A DNA stretch of 64,000 nucleotides, taken from assembly GCA_019634415.1 (NCBI GenBank), contig JAHQVJ010000216.1, positions 62,001-126,000 on the forward strand, in the 5' to 3' direction. The notes under the pieces were generated by a model. It was not told the origin of the DNA, made no database searches, and saw only the letters and a program-made list of their open reading frames with translations. A program made the translations under genes and the position numbers. Below, one piece after another: positions 1 through 9,415 of this stretch. How positions within the stretch are numbered: position 1 is the first letter of the stretch; every line of letters begins with the position of its first letter. This DNA comes from Myxococcales bacterium. Lineage in GTDB: Bacteria > Myxococcota_A > UBA796 > GCA-2862545.

Positions 1-2
1 CC

Positions 3-1787
3 GACACCCTGGTGCCTCCGGAGCAGGTGCTGCCGGACACGCTGTTCGAGGCGGACGTGGACCTGCTCACCCAGGAACCCCGCGCAGCGGTGTCACGCCA
101 CGGCTCCCTTCGACCCGCCGCTCCGTCCGAGGGTTCTCCAGGTGCGCTTCGCGCCGGAGCGGAGCCGCCGCGGATCGTGGAGCTGGAGGACGGCGCCTAC
201 TCCAACGATCCTGCCGTGACGTCTCCGCGACCTCCCAAGGAGAAGACGACCCCCACGGGCGTGACGCCGGGTCGTCGGCTGAATCCCGAGTCGGCGCCTC
301 CGCCTCCGCCGCCGCTCCCGCCGGCCCTCAGCGCGACCGTACGCAGCACGGTGGATCCCCCGGTCGTCAAGGACCCCGACCATGCCCCCATCCCCATGAT
401 GCCGGAGGACGACGAGGAGGAGGAGGAACTCGAGGACATCGACGTCGACGCCTACGCCGGCGTGACCCGTCCCCTGGCGGAGGCCGAGGCCCACGCCGAC
501 GCCGAGGTCACCTGGGTGGAGGGCTGGGCGCCGTACCCCATCCAGCCGCGAGGTCCCTCCAAGGGACTGGACACCTTCGTGGTGCTCGCCGATCGCAACG
601 GCCTGGGGGACGAGGTGTGTCGGGCGCTCGCCGAGCGGGGGCATCCGACGCTGAAGGTCCACCACGAGTCCCATGGGTCGGACGCAGACGCGCTGTACGT
701 GCCCGATCCTGCCGCGGAGGGGGCTTGGACGATGGTGGTGGACGCCTTGGGCACCATGTACGGCGGCGTGCGCGTGCTGCACATGTGGAGCCTCGATCTC
801 GAGGACAGCGCCTGGTCGAACCCCGGTCCGGGGTGGGCGAGCTTGCTGCGGCTGGCCAAGGACCTGCACCGCTATGGGCTGGCGGTTCGGATCCAGGTGG
901 TCACGCGCGGTGCCGTGCACGAGCCCCACCGCGCGTCCGCCTACAGTGCGGGGGCGCTCTGGGGCGCGGGTCGGCTGGTGTCGGTGGAGGTGCCGGAGGT
1001 GTTCGGTGGCCTGGTGGACCTGGATCCTGAGGGAAGCGCCGACGCCGACGTGCTGGTGGAGCACCTGCTGGCCGGTGACGTGATGCAGGGCTCGGGCCAC
1101 GAGGTGGCCTTTCGCGGGGGTGAGCGGCTGCGGCGCCGCGTGGACTCCGGGCGGATCCCGCACGTGGCCGACGGAGGGCTCCCCCGCGGCTCGTGGCTGC
1201 TGGGCGGCGACCTCGACGCACCCCTGGTGGAGCTGGCCACCCTGCTCGCGGAGCAGGGGGTGTCGCGGATCATGATGGTGTCGCGCGCTGCACCCCAGCC
1301 TCACGTGCTCCAGGGCGTGCTCGAGCTACAGCGGCGGGGGGTGATGTGCATCGTGCTGCGGGCCGACGTGTCGGCGCCGGGTGGTCGCTCCCACCTGGCG
1401 AGGCGCCTGGGGGACGAGCAGATCGCCGCGGTGGTGGTGCGCGCGGCCGCTGCTCCGATCCTGCTCAAGGACCTGGAGCCGGGGGAGGCGGCGATCCGGT
1501 GGTCGAGCACCATCGCGGCGGCTCGCGCCCTCGAGGAGATCGCAGGGCCCCACACGCCCTTGTGGATGTGGGCCGAGGGGCGGGCCATGGAGCCCGAGGC
1601 GGGATCTGGACTGGCGGCGGTGACGGGCGCGGCGCTGGAGGCGGCGGCACGGGCACGACTGGCCGAGGGGCACCCCACCACCATGATCCATGCAGCACCT
1701 GCGGGGGCCCTCCGTCCGGGCCAGATGGTCCGGCTGGTGGGTCGTCTCGGCCCCGTGGGTGGGGTGTTCGGCGTGTGGAACCGCTAG
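3..1787 (+). CDS. Polyketide synthase C-terminal fragment with degenerate ketoreductase-like domain (5' partial)
   Basis: The frame is open to the left edge, so the gene starts outside the window; the first internal start codon (GTG at 12) is probably not real. After a Pro- and Glu/Asp-rich linker (an acidic run lies near 409-440) comes a region like the structural half of a PKS ketoreductase, for example VLHMWSLDLED, followed by a region like the catalytic half. The NADPH-binding loop reads WLLGGDLDAP rather than TGGxGxxG. The usual Ser and Tyr segment is replaced by LWMWAEGR and an Ala-rich stretch with no Tyr. I infer a catalytically dead KR at the end of a PKS or PKS-like protein. No carrier domain or thioesterase follows. 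It overlaps the convergent TetR gene by 4 bp. Family placement is fairly sure, function is not. Confidence 0.6.
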   Translation, partial: DTLVPPEQVLPDTLFEADVDLLTQEPRAAVSRHGSLRPAAPSEGSPGALRAGAEPPRIVELEDGAYSNDPAVTSPRPPKEKTTPTGVTPGRRLNPESAPPPPPPLPPALSATVRSTVDPPVVKDPDHAPIPMMPEDDEEEEELEDIDVDAYAGVTRPLAEAEAHADAEVTWVEGWAPYPIQPRGPSKGLDTFVVLADRNGLGDEVCRALAERGHPTLKVHHESHGSDADALYVPDPAAEGAWTMVVDALGTMYGGVRVLHMWSLDLEDSAWSNPGPGWASLLRLAKDLHRYGLAVRIQVVTRGAVHEPHRASAYSAGALWGAGRLVSVEVPEVFGGLVDLDPEGSADADVLVEHLLAGDVMQGSGHEVAFRGGERLRRRVDSGRIPHVADGGLPRGSWLLGGDLDAPLVELATLLAEQGVSRIMMVSRAAPQPHVLQGVLELQRRGVMCIVLRADVSAPGGRSHLARRLGDEQIAAVVVRAAAAPILLKDLEPGEAAIRWSSTIAAARALEEIAGPHTPLWMWAEGRAMEPEAGSGLAAVTGAALEAAARARLAEGHPTTMIHAAPAGALRPGQMVRLVGRLGPVGGVFGVWNR

Positions 1788-2404
1788 CCTGGCGCGTGGG
1801 CGCGGCAGAACTGATGGACCAGCTCTGCTGCGAGGGCCTCGATGTCCAAGGGACGGATCTCGTTGCCGCCGAGTCCGTGCTGATGGAGCAGCGCGACCAC
1901 CACCGGTGAGACCAGGGTGAGGGCGCCCGTGCGCGGGTCGAGGGGAACGAGCCGTCCGGCGTCGATCAGTCGCTCCAGCAGTCGCTCGAAGCCGCCCAGG
2001 AGGGGCTCGAGGATCTGGCTCACGTAGGTCTTGCCGGTGGCGTCGTCCTCCAGTCCCACCTTGAGTCCCACGTGGTGGAGGTTGCCCACCCGGAAGTCGC
2101 GCCAGCCGATGATCACGCGGCGCAGCCCTTCCCCGAGGCAGGCCTCGGCGTCGTCGACGGGGAGGGACACCAGCGCCTGGACGTGGGGTCGACCGTTGGC
2201 CGCGGCGATGTCGAGCGCCGCACGCACGGCGCCGTCCCGGTCTCCGAAGTAGTGCCGCAGCGTGGGTCGGCTGACGCCAGTGCGCTCGGCCATGGCGTTG
2301 AGGCTGGTGTTGCCATCGACCACCATGCAGTCGAAGATGCGCTGAGCCAGCTCTCGGCGCTTCTGCTCGTACTCCGGGCTCCTTCGGCCCTTGGGGCGAC
2401 CCAC
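1784..2404 (-). CDS. TetR family transcriptional regulator
   Basis: The 206-residue protein has the TetR layout: an N-terminal helix-turn-helix (about residues 15-60, with SLNAMAERTGVSRPTLRHYF as the recognition region) and a larger, divergent helical ligand-binding domain. The length is typical. It is transcribed toward the PKS fragment and divergently from the Rieske gene, whose start lies 76 bp away, so it plausibly controls that gene and itself; this is inference from position. The inducer cannot be read from the sequence. Confidence 0.9.
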   Translation of the reverse strand: MGRPKGRRSPEYEQKRRELAQRIFDCMVVDGNTSLNAMAERTGVSRPTLRHYFGDRDGAVRAALDIAAANGRPHVQALVSLPVDDAEACLGEGLRRVIIGWRDFRVGNLHHVGLKVGLEDDATGKTYVSQILEPLLGGFERLLERLIDAGRLVPLDPRTGALTLVSPVVVALLHQHGLGGNEIRPLDIEALAAELVHQFCRAHAPG

Positions 2405-2480
2405 GAACGTCTCCTCGACGCTTCATCGTATCTTTTGTGCGGCGGGGTGTGCCGATCCGAGAGGCTGCCACGGAGGAGTG

Positions 2481-3350
2481 ATGGGCCGCGGGCCATCCGC
2501 CATGCCGCCCGAGCCCGGGTGGTTCGCTGTCGCCGAGTCCAGCTGGGTGGGCGCGGGCCGTGCCGTGCCCGTTCGCTGCTTCGGACTCGATCTGGTGATG
2601 TGGCGTACCTCGGAGGGCCAGCTCGCCCTGATGTCGGACCGCTGCCCCCATCGGGGAGCGTCGCTGTCGCGGGGAACGGTGGACGCCGGCTGCCTCGCCT
2701 GTCCGCTGCACGGATTTCGCTTCGATCCCGCGGGCAGCTGCGTGGCGATCGACGCAGGCACGGTGCCTCCGCTGCTGAGGACGCGCTCGTTGCCGGTGCG
2801 AGAGGCCTACGGCATGGTGTTCGCCTGGCTCCATGCGGATACGCCGACGGCCGAGCTGCCCTGGTTCGACGACCTGGAGGGCCTGGCCCATCACTCGCGG
2901 CGGATCCGCTGGGACGTGCACTGGTCGCGTGTGGTGGCTCGCCAGCTGGATCGGATCCCGGGACCTCGCCAGCTTCGCAGCGATGCCTGCAGCGTGCGGA
3001 CCTGGAGCGTCGACGGAGGGCCCGAGCACTACGTGGAGTGGCGAGCGCCGAACTTGCTGATCAGCGCATCGGGCGTGCGCTCGCGGGTGCTGCTGGTGGT
3101 GGTGCCCGTGGACCGTCACTGCACCGAGCTGATCGTGCGCACCTATGCTCGCGCGTCCGTGTGGAGTGCTGTCGTGCTGTGGCTGGCCAGCTGGTGGCAC
3201 GAGCGCTCGATCGGTCGGGACCGGCTCCTGGTGGAGGGACAGACCGGCGAGGGGAGTCGAGGCAACGGTGACGTGCTGGTGGCGTCGGATGCAGCGGTCG
3301 CCGCCTTTCGCCGCATCCGGGAGGCGCGCCAGCTCAACACTGGGTCGTGA
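2481..3350 (+). CDS. Rieske [2Fe-2S] domain protein, oxygenase-like
   Basis: I chose the ATG at 2481 because CGGAGGAG lies just upstream; an upstream in-frame start would reach back into the TetR gene. The 289-residue protein has a complete Rieske cluster motif, CPHRGA then about 17 residues later CPLHGF, at roughly residues 55-80. The rest resembles the C-terminal part of Rieske oxygenase alpha subunits, but I do not see a clear mononuclear-iron facial triad. It may be a terminal oxygenase of the small PaO/VanA type or a Rieske electron-transfer protein. No reductase gene is nearby. The divergent TetR gene suggests an inducible role. Confidence 0.75.
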   Translation: MGRGPSAMPPEPGWFAVAESSWVGAGRAVPVRCFGLDLVMWRTSEGQLALMSDRCPHRGASLSRGTVDAGCLACPLHGFRFDPAGSCVAIDAGTVPPLLRTRSLPVREAYGMVFAWLHADTPTAELPWFDDLEGLAHHSRRIRWDVHWSRVVARQLDRIPGPRQLRSDACSVRTWSVDGGPEHYVEWRAPNLLISASGVRSRVLLVVVPVDRHCTELIVRTYARASVWSAVVLWLASWWHERSIGRDRLLVEGQTGEGSRGNGDVLVASDAAVAAFRRIREARQLNTGS

Positions 3351-3381
3351 CGTACCGACGAGAGCCGGTAGGGGGGTGCGG

Positions 3382-4521
3382 ATGCAGCTCGAGACGGTGA
3401 CTCACGTGCGCGGCGTCTGGTCTGCGCCCTTCCCGGATCTCGACTCCGAGCGCACGCTCGTGCTGTGCTTCGGTAGCTCCAGCTTCCTCGCCGAGTCCGA
3501 CGCCCTGCACGAGCTTCGGGGCGCCTACCCGCGGAGCGTCGTGCTCGGGTGCTCGAGTGCCGGTGAGATCCTGGGGGATCGGCTGCAAGACGACAGCCTG
3601 GTGGTGGCGGTGGCCCGCTTCGAGCGGACGCCGCTGCGCCGGGGCTGGGTGGAGATGGGGGAGAGCCAGGGGTCGCTGGATGCCGGGCGCGCCCTCGCGC
3701 AGCAGCTGTCGGAGCCCGACCTGCATGCCGTGTTCGTCGTGTCCGAGGGGCTCTCGGTCAACGGAACCGAGCTGGTTCGAGGCATGACGGAGGTCCTGGG
3801 AGACTCGGTGGTGCTGACCGGTGGGCTCGCCGGGGATGGGCCGCGCTTCGAGCAGACCTGGGTGATCGGGCAGGACGGGCCTCGGCCCAACGGTGTGGCG
3901 GCCGTGGGCCTGTACGGCGACGCCGTGCGCGTCGGCCATGGCTCGAAGGGCGGCTGGGACATCTTCGGGCCCGAGCGCACCGTGACGCGGTCGGAGGGCA
4001 ACGTGCTGTACGAGCTCGACGGCCAGCCCGCGCTGCAGCTGTACAAGACCTACCTGGGTGAGCGGGCCGAGGGGCTGCCCGCCACGGCGCTGCTGTTTCC
4101 GCTGGCCATCCGCACGCAGGACTCGGACACTCAGCTGGTGCGCACGGTGTTGTCGGTGGACGAGCAGGCCATGTCCATGACCTTTGCCGGTGACGTTCCC
4201 CAGGGATGTCGTGCGCAGCTCATGCGGGCCAACTTCGATCGGCTGGTGGACGGGGCCCACGCGGCTGCCTCCCTGGCCGAGCCCGTGGGGGCGGATCCGA
4301 CGGATCCCGTGCTGGCCGTGGCGATCAGCTGTGTGGGTCGCAGGCTCGTGCTCGGTCAGCGCACCGAGGACGAGATCGAGGCCACCCTGGAGGTGCTCCC
4401 GCAGGGCACGCAGCAGGTCGGGTTCTACTCCTACGGTGAGATCTGCCCCGCTGGAGTCGGGAGCTGCTGCGATCTGCACAACCAGACCATGACGCTGACC
4501 ACCATCCGAGAGACGGCGTGA
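3382..4521 (+). CDS. FIST domain sensory protein
   Basis: The 380-residue protein has the two FIST parts: an N-terminal FIST domain with the motif CSSAGEI near residue 55, and a C-terminal FIST_C part ending in GFYSYGEICP near residue 348. FIST proteins are cytosolic ligand-sensing modules, thought to bind small molecules such as amino acids, usually encoded with or fused to histidine kinases or chemoreceptors. Here the stop codon overlaps the GTG start of a hybrid histidine kinase, the classic arrangement. ATG at 3382 is used; a GTG at 3376 is possible. It probably feeds ligand status to the kinase. Confidence 0.9.
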   Translation: MQLETVTHVRGVWSAPFPDLDSERTLVLCFGSSSFLAESDALHELRGAYPRSVVLGCSSAGEILGDRLQDDSLVVAVARFERTPLRRGWVEMGESQGSLDAGRALAQQLSEPDLHAVFVVSEGLSVNGTELVRGMTEVLGDSVVLTGGLAGDGPRFEQTWVIGQDGPRPNGVAAVGLYGDAVRVGHGSKGGWDIFGPERTVTRSEGNVLYELDGQPALQLYKTYLGERAEGLPATALLFPLAIRTQDSDTQLVRTVLSVDEQAMSMTFAGDVPQGCRAQLMRANFDRLVDGAHAAASLAEPVGADPTDPVLAVAISCVGRRLVLGQRTEDEIEATLEVLPQGTQQVGFYSYGEICPAGVGSCCDLHNQTMTLTTIRETA

Positions 4522-6257
4522 AGCTGCACTCGCTGCTGGCTCGTCAGCTTCGGCGGCTGCAGCTGAGCGCGGACGAGCCACCCGATGCGGCGGGATGGCA
4601 GGCCATCCTCCAGCGCGTGAGTCGGGTGTATGGCGACGCCGACAACGATCGCTACACCCTCGAGCGGTCGCTGGAGCTGTCGGGCACCGAGATGCGCGAG
4701 GTCTACCAGGAGCTTGCCGCGGAGCGTGACAAGCTCCACGCCACGTTTCGCGCCCTGAGCATCGCCATCGTGCAGCTCGACACCACCGGATGCGTGCGCT
4801 TCGCCAACCCGGCCGCCACCACGTTGCTCGCCGAGGCCGGAGGGGAGCTGGTGGGCCAGCAGCTGTCGTCCGTCGCTCGCTTCACGGTGGCGGGGGAGGA
4901 GGTCGGTCAGCAGGTCGTGGTGCGCTCCTGTGCAGAAGGGCGGATCTGGCGCAGCGGCGACGTGGAGCTGCAGGTGGAGGGGGAGTCGAGACCGGTTGCG
5001 CTGGCGATCCATCCCATGGGAACCGGAGGGTCGGGGGGCGCCGTGCTCGCGGTGCAGGATCTGTCGGACATTCGGCGAGCCGAGATCGCGCTGCGAGAGG
5101 CGCGCATCGAAGCCGAGGCGGCCCATCGCGCCGAGCAGTCCCGGGCGGAATTCCTCGCCAACATGTCCCACGAGCTGCGGACGCCGCTGAACGCCATCAT
5201 CGGCTACGGCGAGATGCTGGCGGAGACCCACGCGGCGGAGGCGCGCGAGGAGGACGTGGAGGATCTGAACCGGATCCTGTCTGCGGGTCGCCACCTGCTG
5301 CACCTCATCAACGACATCCTGGATCTGTCCAAGATCGAGGTGGGGAAGCTGGAGCCCTTCCACGAGGCGGTGGACCTACCCGGTCTGCTGGCAGAGGTGG
5401 TGGACGTGGTGCGGCCGCTGGCGGCGCAGAACGGCAACCAGTTCGCCTTGAGGATCCGCGGGGAGCCCGCGGTGGTGTGCATCGACCAGGTGCGGGTCAA
5501 GCAGTGCCTGCTGAACCTGCTGTCCAACGCGTGCAAGTTCACGCTGCAGGGAGACGTGAGACTCGCGGTGCGTTGCGAGCGGCGCGAGTCCACGGAGTGG
5601 ATCGTCTTCGAGGTGTGCGACACGGGGATCGGGATGAGCCCCGATCAGATCGAGTCGGTGTTCCAGGCCTTCACGCAGGCGGAGCGGAGCACCACGCGAC
5701 GCTTCGGAGGCACGGGCCTCGGCTTGGCGCTCACCCAGCGGCTCGCTCGCCTCATGGGCGGCGACGTGTGGGTGGAGAGCACGCCCGGGCTGGGCTCCAC
5801 CTTCACCCTCGAGATCCCCACCACCGAGGAGTCCGTGCGGCACTTCCTGCCGGTGGATCCCGTCGAGCCGCTGATGGTGGTGCTCTCCATCGACGACGAT
5901 CCGGCCATGCACGAGCTGCTGTGGTGCCATCTACAGTCCGAGTCCGTGCACCTCGTGGCGACGCACGACGGGCAGCTGGGCCGGCAGCTGGCCGAGGAGC
6001 TCTGTCCGCAGCTGGTGCTGCTCGATCTCCACCTGCCGGTGGTGGACGGATGGCAGGTGCTGGCCGAGCTCAAGGCAGATCCGAAGACCCGAGCGATCCC
6101 CGTGGTGATCCTGTCGATGGCCGAGGATCGCAAGCGGGGCTTCGCGAGCGGAGCGGATGGCTACATGGCGAAGCCCCTGCGGCGCGACGATCTGCTGGAT
6201 CTGATCGAGCGTCATCGTCCGGATCTCTCTGATCGGGTCGAAGCGCTGGTCCCTTGA
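4518..6257 (+). CDS. PAS-containing hybrid histidine kinase with C-terminal receiver
   Basis: The GTG start overlaps the FIST stop (GTGA), so the two are translationally coupled. The 579-residue protein has no membrane segment. The order is: N-terminal helix, PAS-like domain (about 75-185), HisKA with phospho-acceptor His218 in NMSHELRTPLN, HATPase with the N-box NLLSNACKFT (about 333), DTGIGM (about 368) and GTGLGLAL (about 400), then a receiver with SIDDD (about 458), phospho-acceptor Asp503 and the Lys of AKPL (about 552). All catalytic motifs are intact. It is a cytosolic phosphorelay kinase, most likely taking its signal from the FIST protein. No separate Hpt or output gene follows, so the downstream partner is elsewhere. 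Confidence 0.93.
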   Translation: MKLHSLLARQLRRLQLSADEPPDAAGWQAILQRVSRVYGDADNDRYTLERSLELSGTEMREVYQELAAERDKLHATFRALSIAIVQLDTTGCVRFANPAATTLLAEAGGELVGQQLSSVARFTVAGEEVGQQVVVRSCAEGRIWRSGDVELQVEGESRPVALAIHPMGTGGSGGAVLAVQDLSDIRRAEIALREARIEAEAAHRAEQSRAEFLANMSHELRTPLNAIIGYGEMLAETHAAEAREEDVEDLNRILSAGRHLLHLINDILDLSKIEVGKLEPFHEAVDLPGLLAEVVDVVRPLAAQNGNQFALRIRGEPAVVCIDQVRVKQCLLNLLSNACKFTLQGDVRLAVRCERRESTEWIVFEVCDTGIGMSPDQIESVFQAFTQAERSTTRRFGGTGLGLALTQRLARLMGGDVWVESTPGLGSTFTLEIPTTEESVRHFLPVDPVEPLMVVLSIDDDPAMHELLWCHLQSESVHLVATHDGQLGRQLAEELCPQLVLLDLHLPVVDGWQVLAELKADPKTRAIPVVILSMAEDRKRGFASGADGYMAKPLRRDDLLDLIERHRPDLSDRVEALVP

Positions 6258-6327
6258 GGGGGCCGATCCCCTGCGCTCGGTCGTGGCCGTGTCTCCGGTA
6301 CACTCGAACCGTCGGGCGTCTGGCCAT

Positions 6328-6367
6328 CGATTTTGGCGATTAAGTTGAATTAAGCCGGATAAAATCG
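6328..6367. promoter_or_regulatory. AT-rich inverted repeat between hybrid kinase and lipoprotein genes
   Basis: The 282-bp gap between 6258 and 6539 contains an island strikingly poor in G and C for this genome. CGATTTT at 6328-6334 is mirrored by AAAATCG at 6361-6367, with two TTAAG-containing blocks between them. It may be a promoter or operator for the downstream lipoprotein/STAND pair, or part of a terminator for the kinase. No clear -10/-35 pair could be fixed. The rest of the gap shows nothing recognisable. Confidence 0.3.
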
Positions 6368-6539
6368 TGGGCGGCTTTACGCCATGGGTAGCATGGAGGT
6401 TGCCTTGAACCCGATTCTCGAACGCTCGAAACGACGCCCCTGGTCCACTCTGCCACGTGCCAGCCGCCTCCGAGAGGAGCGTGGCGGTGGGCTCGCGATC
6501 TCGACGTCAATGCGCCCAGCAAAGGGTTAAGCGCACCCC

Positions 6540-7091
6540 ATGCGTGGTACCGCACTGATTTGCATGCTCACGTTGGCTGCGTGCGCAGGGTCTTCCGATG
6601 TCCTCCGCTTGGTGGGGAGCGTCGATGGAGCTGATTCCGTCGTAGGCATCGTCGTGGACGACGAGCTCGGGCGTATGTACCTCTGCGGAGGGGAGCAGGA
6701 CCGAGACCAGCATCATCACTGGTTCGATCTGCAGGAGAGTGACGGGGGCTGGTCAGGGAATAGCGAGGACGGCACGTTGACGGTGGCGCTCGACGGCGAC
6801 GCGGCCACTGGACTGCAAGGCTCCGTCGGGGGTCTCTCGGCGCCGCTGACCTTCGAGGCCACCCCAGCCACGGATCCGGGAGGACCCTGGGAGCCCGCAG
6901 AGGCCACGTCCTGTGAGGTGGGCGTCGTGGTGTTCGGAGATCCCCCCGAGGTGCAGGGCCTGGCCCTGTGCGATGTGGCGCTTGCGGCTCAGGTCGTGCC
7001 CATCGGGGTCGTCGACGCAGGCGTCGATCGATTCGAGGTTCGAGTGAGCGACGGCGACCCCTTCGAGGTGGTGCCGGCCGGACCGCGGTGA
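6540..7091 (+). CDS. Predicted lipoprotein of unknown function, coupled to a STAND regulator
   Basis: The 183-residue product starts with a short lipoprotein signal (MRGTALICMLTLAACAGSS) with lipobox LAAC. The mature part is acidic and Gly/Asp-rich, with a His cluster (DQHHHWFDL) around residue 60. I recognise no domain. The stop codon overlaps the GTG start of the next gene, a STAND-type ATPase regulator, so the two are co-translated. A surface lipoprotein paired with a cytoplasmic regulator suggests a linked role, but nothing in the sequence shows what. Confidence 0.7.
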   Translation: MRGTALICMLTLAACAGSSDVLRLVGSVDGADSVVGIVVDDELGRMYLCGGEQDRDQHHHWFDLQESDGGWSGNSEDGTLTVALDGDAATGLQGSVGGLSAPLTFEATPATDPGGPWEPAEATSCEVGVVVFGDPPEVQGLALCDVALAAQVVPIGVVDAGVDRFEVRVSDGDPFEVVPAGPR

Positions 7092-9397
7092 TCGGCGGCG
7101 CCCCCCTCATCGGCCGGAGCAACGAGCTTCGGACAGCGGGCGCCTTGATCGGGCGGCGCGTGCGGCTGTTGACCCTGTGGGGGCCACCTGGGATCGGCAA
7201 GACCCGTCTGGCCCGGGAGCTGGCCGGGGACCTGAAGGACCCCGTGTGGGTGGCCCTCGCCGGCGCGCGCGGCCTCGCGGGTATGCAGGCGGCCGTGGCG
7301 CCCCTGTTGTCGGAGCTGTCGAATCGATGGTTGGTGCTCGACAGCCTCGAGCATCTCCTCGACGACGGAGAAGACGGGCCGAAGGTCGTCACTCAGCTCC
7401 AGGACTGGATGACGTCTCACGAGCGGGCGTCCGTGTTGGTCACGAGCCGGCGTCTGCTGCGGCTGCCGGACGAGCACGCAGTGGCCCTGCAGCCGCTGTC
7501 GGCCGAGTCGGCGCTGGAGCTGTTCGTGGCTCGCGTGCGCCGTCATCGTCCCGACTACACGCTTCGCGAGTCGGAGCGGCCAGCGCTCCTGCGACTGGTG
7601 GAAGCGCTGGACGGCCTGCCACTGGCGGTGGAGCTCGCGGCCAGCCGGTGGGATCTCCTGGGCACCGAGGGATTGCTGGAGCGCCTCGGCAAGCCGCTGG
7701 AGGTGCTCCAGCAGCCACGCGCCGGAGACCCACGCCACGCCACGCTGCGCGCCGCCATTGCCTGGTCCTGGGACCTGCTCGAGCCCGCGGATCAGCATGC
7801 CTTGATGGCGCTTGCTGCCTTTGCCGGTCCGTTCACCGCGGCGGACGCCGATGCCCTGGCGGGCCCCGATGTGCTCTCCCACCTCGAGGTATTGCGCGAC
7901 TCGGCCCTCGTTCAGGTCACCGAGCCCGGAAGGTTCCAGCTGCTGGCCAGCGTGCAGGCCTACGCGCGTGAGCACACCCCCGAGGAGCGGGCCGAGGCGC
8001 TCGCGCTGGCCCATGCGGAGTGGTGCATCGGGAAGCACCCCGACTGGGAGTACGGGACGGCCTTCCCCGAGGAGCGAGATGATCTGGCCGCCGCCGCGCG
8101 AGCGCTGGTGGCGCGGTCGGATGTTCGGGCCGCTCGGGCGCTGCTGCTGCTCGGCTCGGCGGCCCCCGGACAGCACCTTGCGCTCCTCGACGAGGCGGTG
8201 GGGCGCCTGGACCGGCCGCTGGTGCGGAGGGCGCGCGGGCGCGCCCATCGCCTGCGCGGGCAGCACGAGGCCGCTGCAGCCGACTTCGACGCGGGGCTCG
8301 CCGCCACCCCCGATCCCGTGATGCGGGCACAGCTCCAGCGAGAGCTCGGGGTGCTCCACCACCAGCGGGGAGAGCTGGAGGAGGCCGCCAACCACTACGC
8401 CCAGGCGCTACAGGCCGCCGAGCACGCCGGCGACGTGCGAGCCTCGGCGGTGGCCATCGGCAACCTGGGGGCGGTGGACCACGATCTCGGGCGCTACGAG
8501 CGCGCCGAGGAGCGCTATGCCTCCGCGCTGGCGGGCCTGCGGCGGGTGTCGGATCGGCGCGCCGAGGCCACGGTGTTGGCCAACCAGGCCGTGCTGCGGC
8601 AGGAGGAGGGCCAGCTCGAGGCGGCCGAGGCCGCCTACCGAACCGTCTTGTCGCTCCACGAAGCTGCGGGCGACGTGCGGATGCGGGCCATCACCGAGGG
8701 CAACCTGGGGCTGCTGCTGCACGAGCTGGGGAATCCCGAGCAGGCGCGCCAGCTGCACAGCCAGGCCTGGGCCCACCTGCAGGACATCCCCGACAGCAAG
8801 AGCCGCGGTCTGTGCCTGGCGCGGCTGGGGGCGGCGGCAGCGGCCATGGGCGACACCGAGGCCGCACGCCGGCACTTCCAGGAGGCGGCGCGGCAGGTGG
8901 CCTACTCCGAGGATCGCGTTCCGGCGGTGGTGGTGGACCTGTTCGAGGCGTTCCTGTCGCAGGCCGAGGGGCGCACCGACGATGTGGCGAAGCGGCTGGA
9001 GCGTGCGTCTGAGGCCATTCGCATCTCCGGCGACGCGCGTGTGGCGGCCCGCCTGCTGCGCAGTGCCGTGCCCGAGGCGCAGCCCGCGCTGGAGGTGGGG
9101 GACACCTGGTTCGTGCCTCCGGGAGGAGACCGAGCGGATCTGTCGCGCCACGCGTCGGTGCGGCGCATGTTCCAGGCGCTGGTGGCGGCGCGTCGAGCCG
9201 AGCCCCCGGTTTCGCTGGACGTGGACGGTCTGTTCGAGGCGGGGTGGCCCGGCGAGCGCATCGCCGTGGAGTCCACCCGCAACCGCGTGCACGTGAACCT
9301 GGCGAAGCTGCGCACGCTGGGGCTGCGCGGCATCCTGCGGCGCACCCCCGAGGGCTACGAGCTGGACCCCGAGGTCCCGATCCGCCAGGCGACGTGA
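7088..9397 (+). CDS. STAND-type ATPase regulator: NB-ARC-like ATPase, TPR repeats and C-terminal winged helix
   Basis: The GTG at 7088 overlaps the previous stop. The 769-residue protein has a P-loop GPPGIGKTR (Lys38) and a Walker B-like LVLDSLEHLL (about residue 88), then an AAA/NB-ARC region with the GLPLAVELAASR motif. Tetratricopeptide repeats fill about 420-660; several share the pattern AxxxGDxRxxAxxxxNLG. The last 80 residues, ending GYELDP, look like an OmpR/BTAD-type winged-helix DNA-binding domain. In LuxR-MalT or SARP-like regulators the DNA-binding part is LuxR-type at the C-terminus or winged-helix at the N-terminus, so a winged helix at the C-terminus is unusual. Probable signal-responsive transcription factor. 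Confidence 0.8.
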   Translation: MIGGAPLIGRSNELRTAGALIGRRVRLLTLWGPPGIGKTRLARELAGDLKDPVWVALAGARGLAGMQAAVAPLLSELSNRWLVLDSLEHLLDDGEDGPKVVTQLQDWMTSHERASVLVTSRRLLRLPDEHAVALQPLSAESALELFVARVRRHRPDYTLRESERPALLRLVEALDGLPLAVELAASRWDLLGTEGLLERLGKPLEVLQQPRAGDPRHATLRAAIAWSWDLLEPADQHALMALAAFAGPFTAADADALAGPDVLSHLEVLRDSALVQVTEPGRFQLLASVQAYAREHTPEERAEALALAHAEWCIGKHPDWEYGTAFPEERDDLAAAARALVARSDVRAARALLLLGSAAPGQHLALLDEAVGRLDRPLVRRARGRAHRLRGQHEAAAADFDAGLAATPDPVMRAQLQRELGVLHHQRGELEEAANHYAQALQAAEHAGDVRASAVAIGNLGAVDHDLGRYERAEERYASALAGLRRVSDRRAEATVLANQAVLRQEEGQLEAAEAAYRTVLSLHEAAGDVRMRAITEGNLGLLLHELGNPEQARQLHSQAWAHLQDIPDSKSRGLCLARLGAAAAAMGDTEAARRHFQEAARQVAYSEDRVPAVVVDLFEAFLSQAEGRTDDVAKRLERASEAIRISGDARVAARLLRSAVPEAQPALEVGDTWFVPPGGDRADLSRHASVRRMFQALVAARRAEPPVSLDVDGLFEAGWPGERIAVESTRNRVHVNLAKLRTLGLRGILRRTPEGYELDPEVPIRQAT

Positions 9398-9415
9398 GTC
9401 AGCGGTACATGCCTG

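Noticed and set aside
1326..3200. Open frame of about 620 residues on the minus strand over the TetR and Rieske genes
   Set aside because: The TetR protein in another frame has clear domain support; this frame has none.
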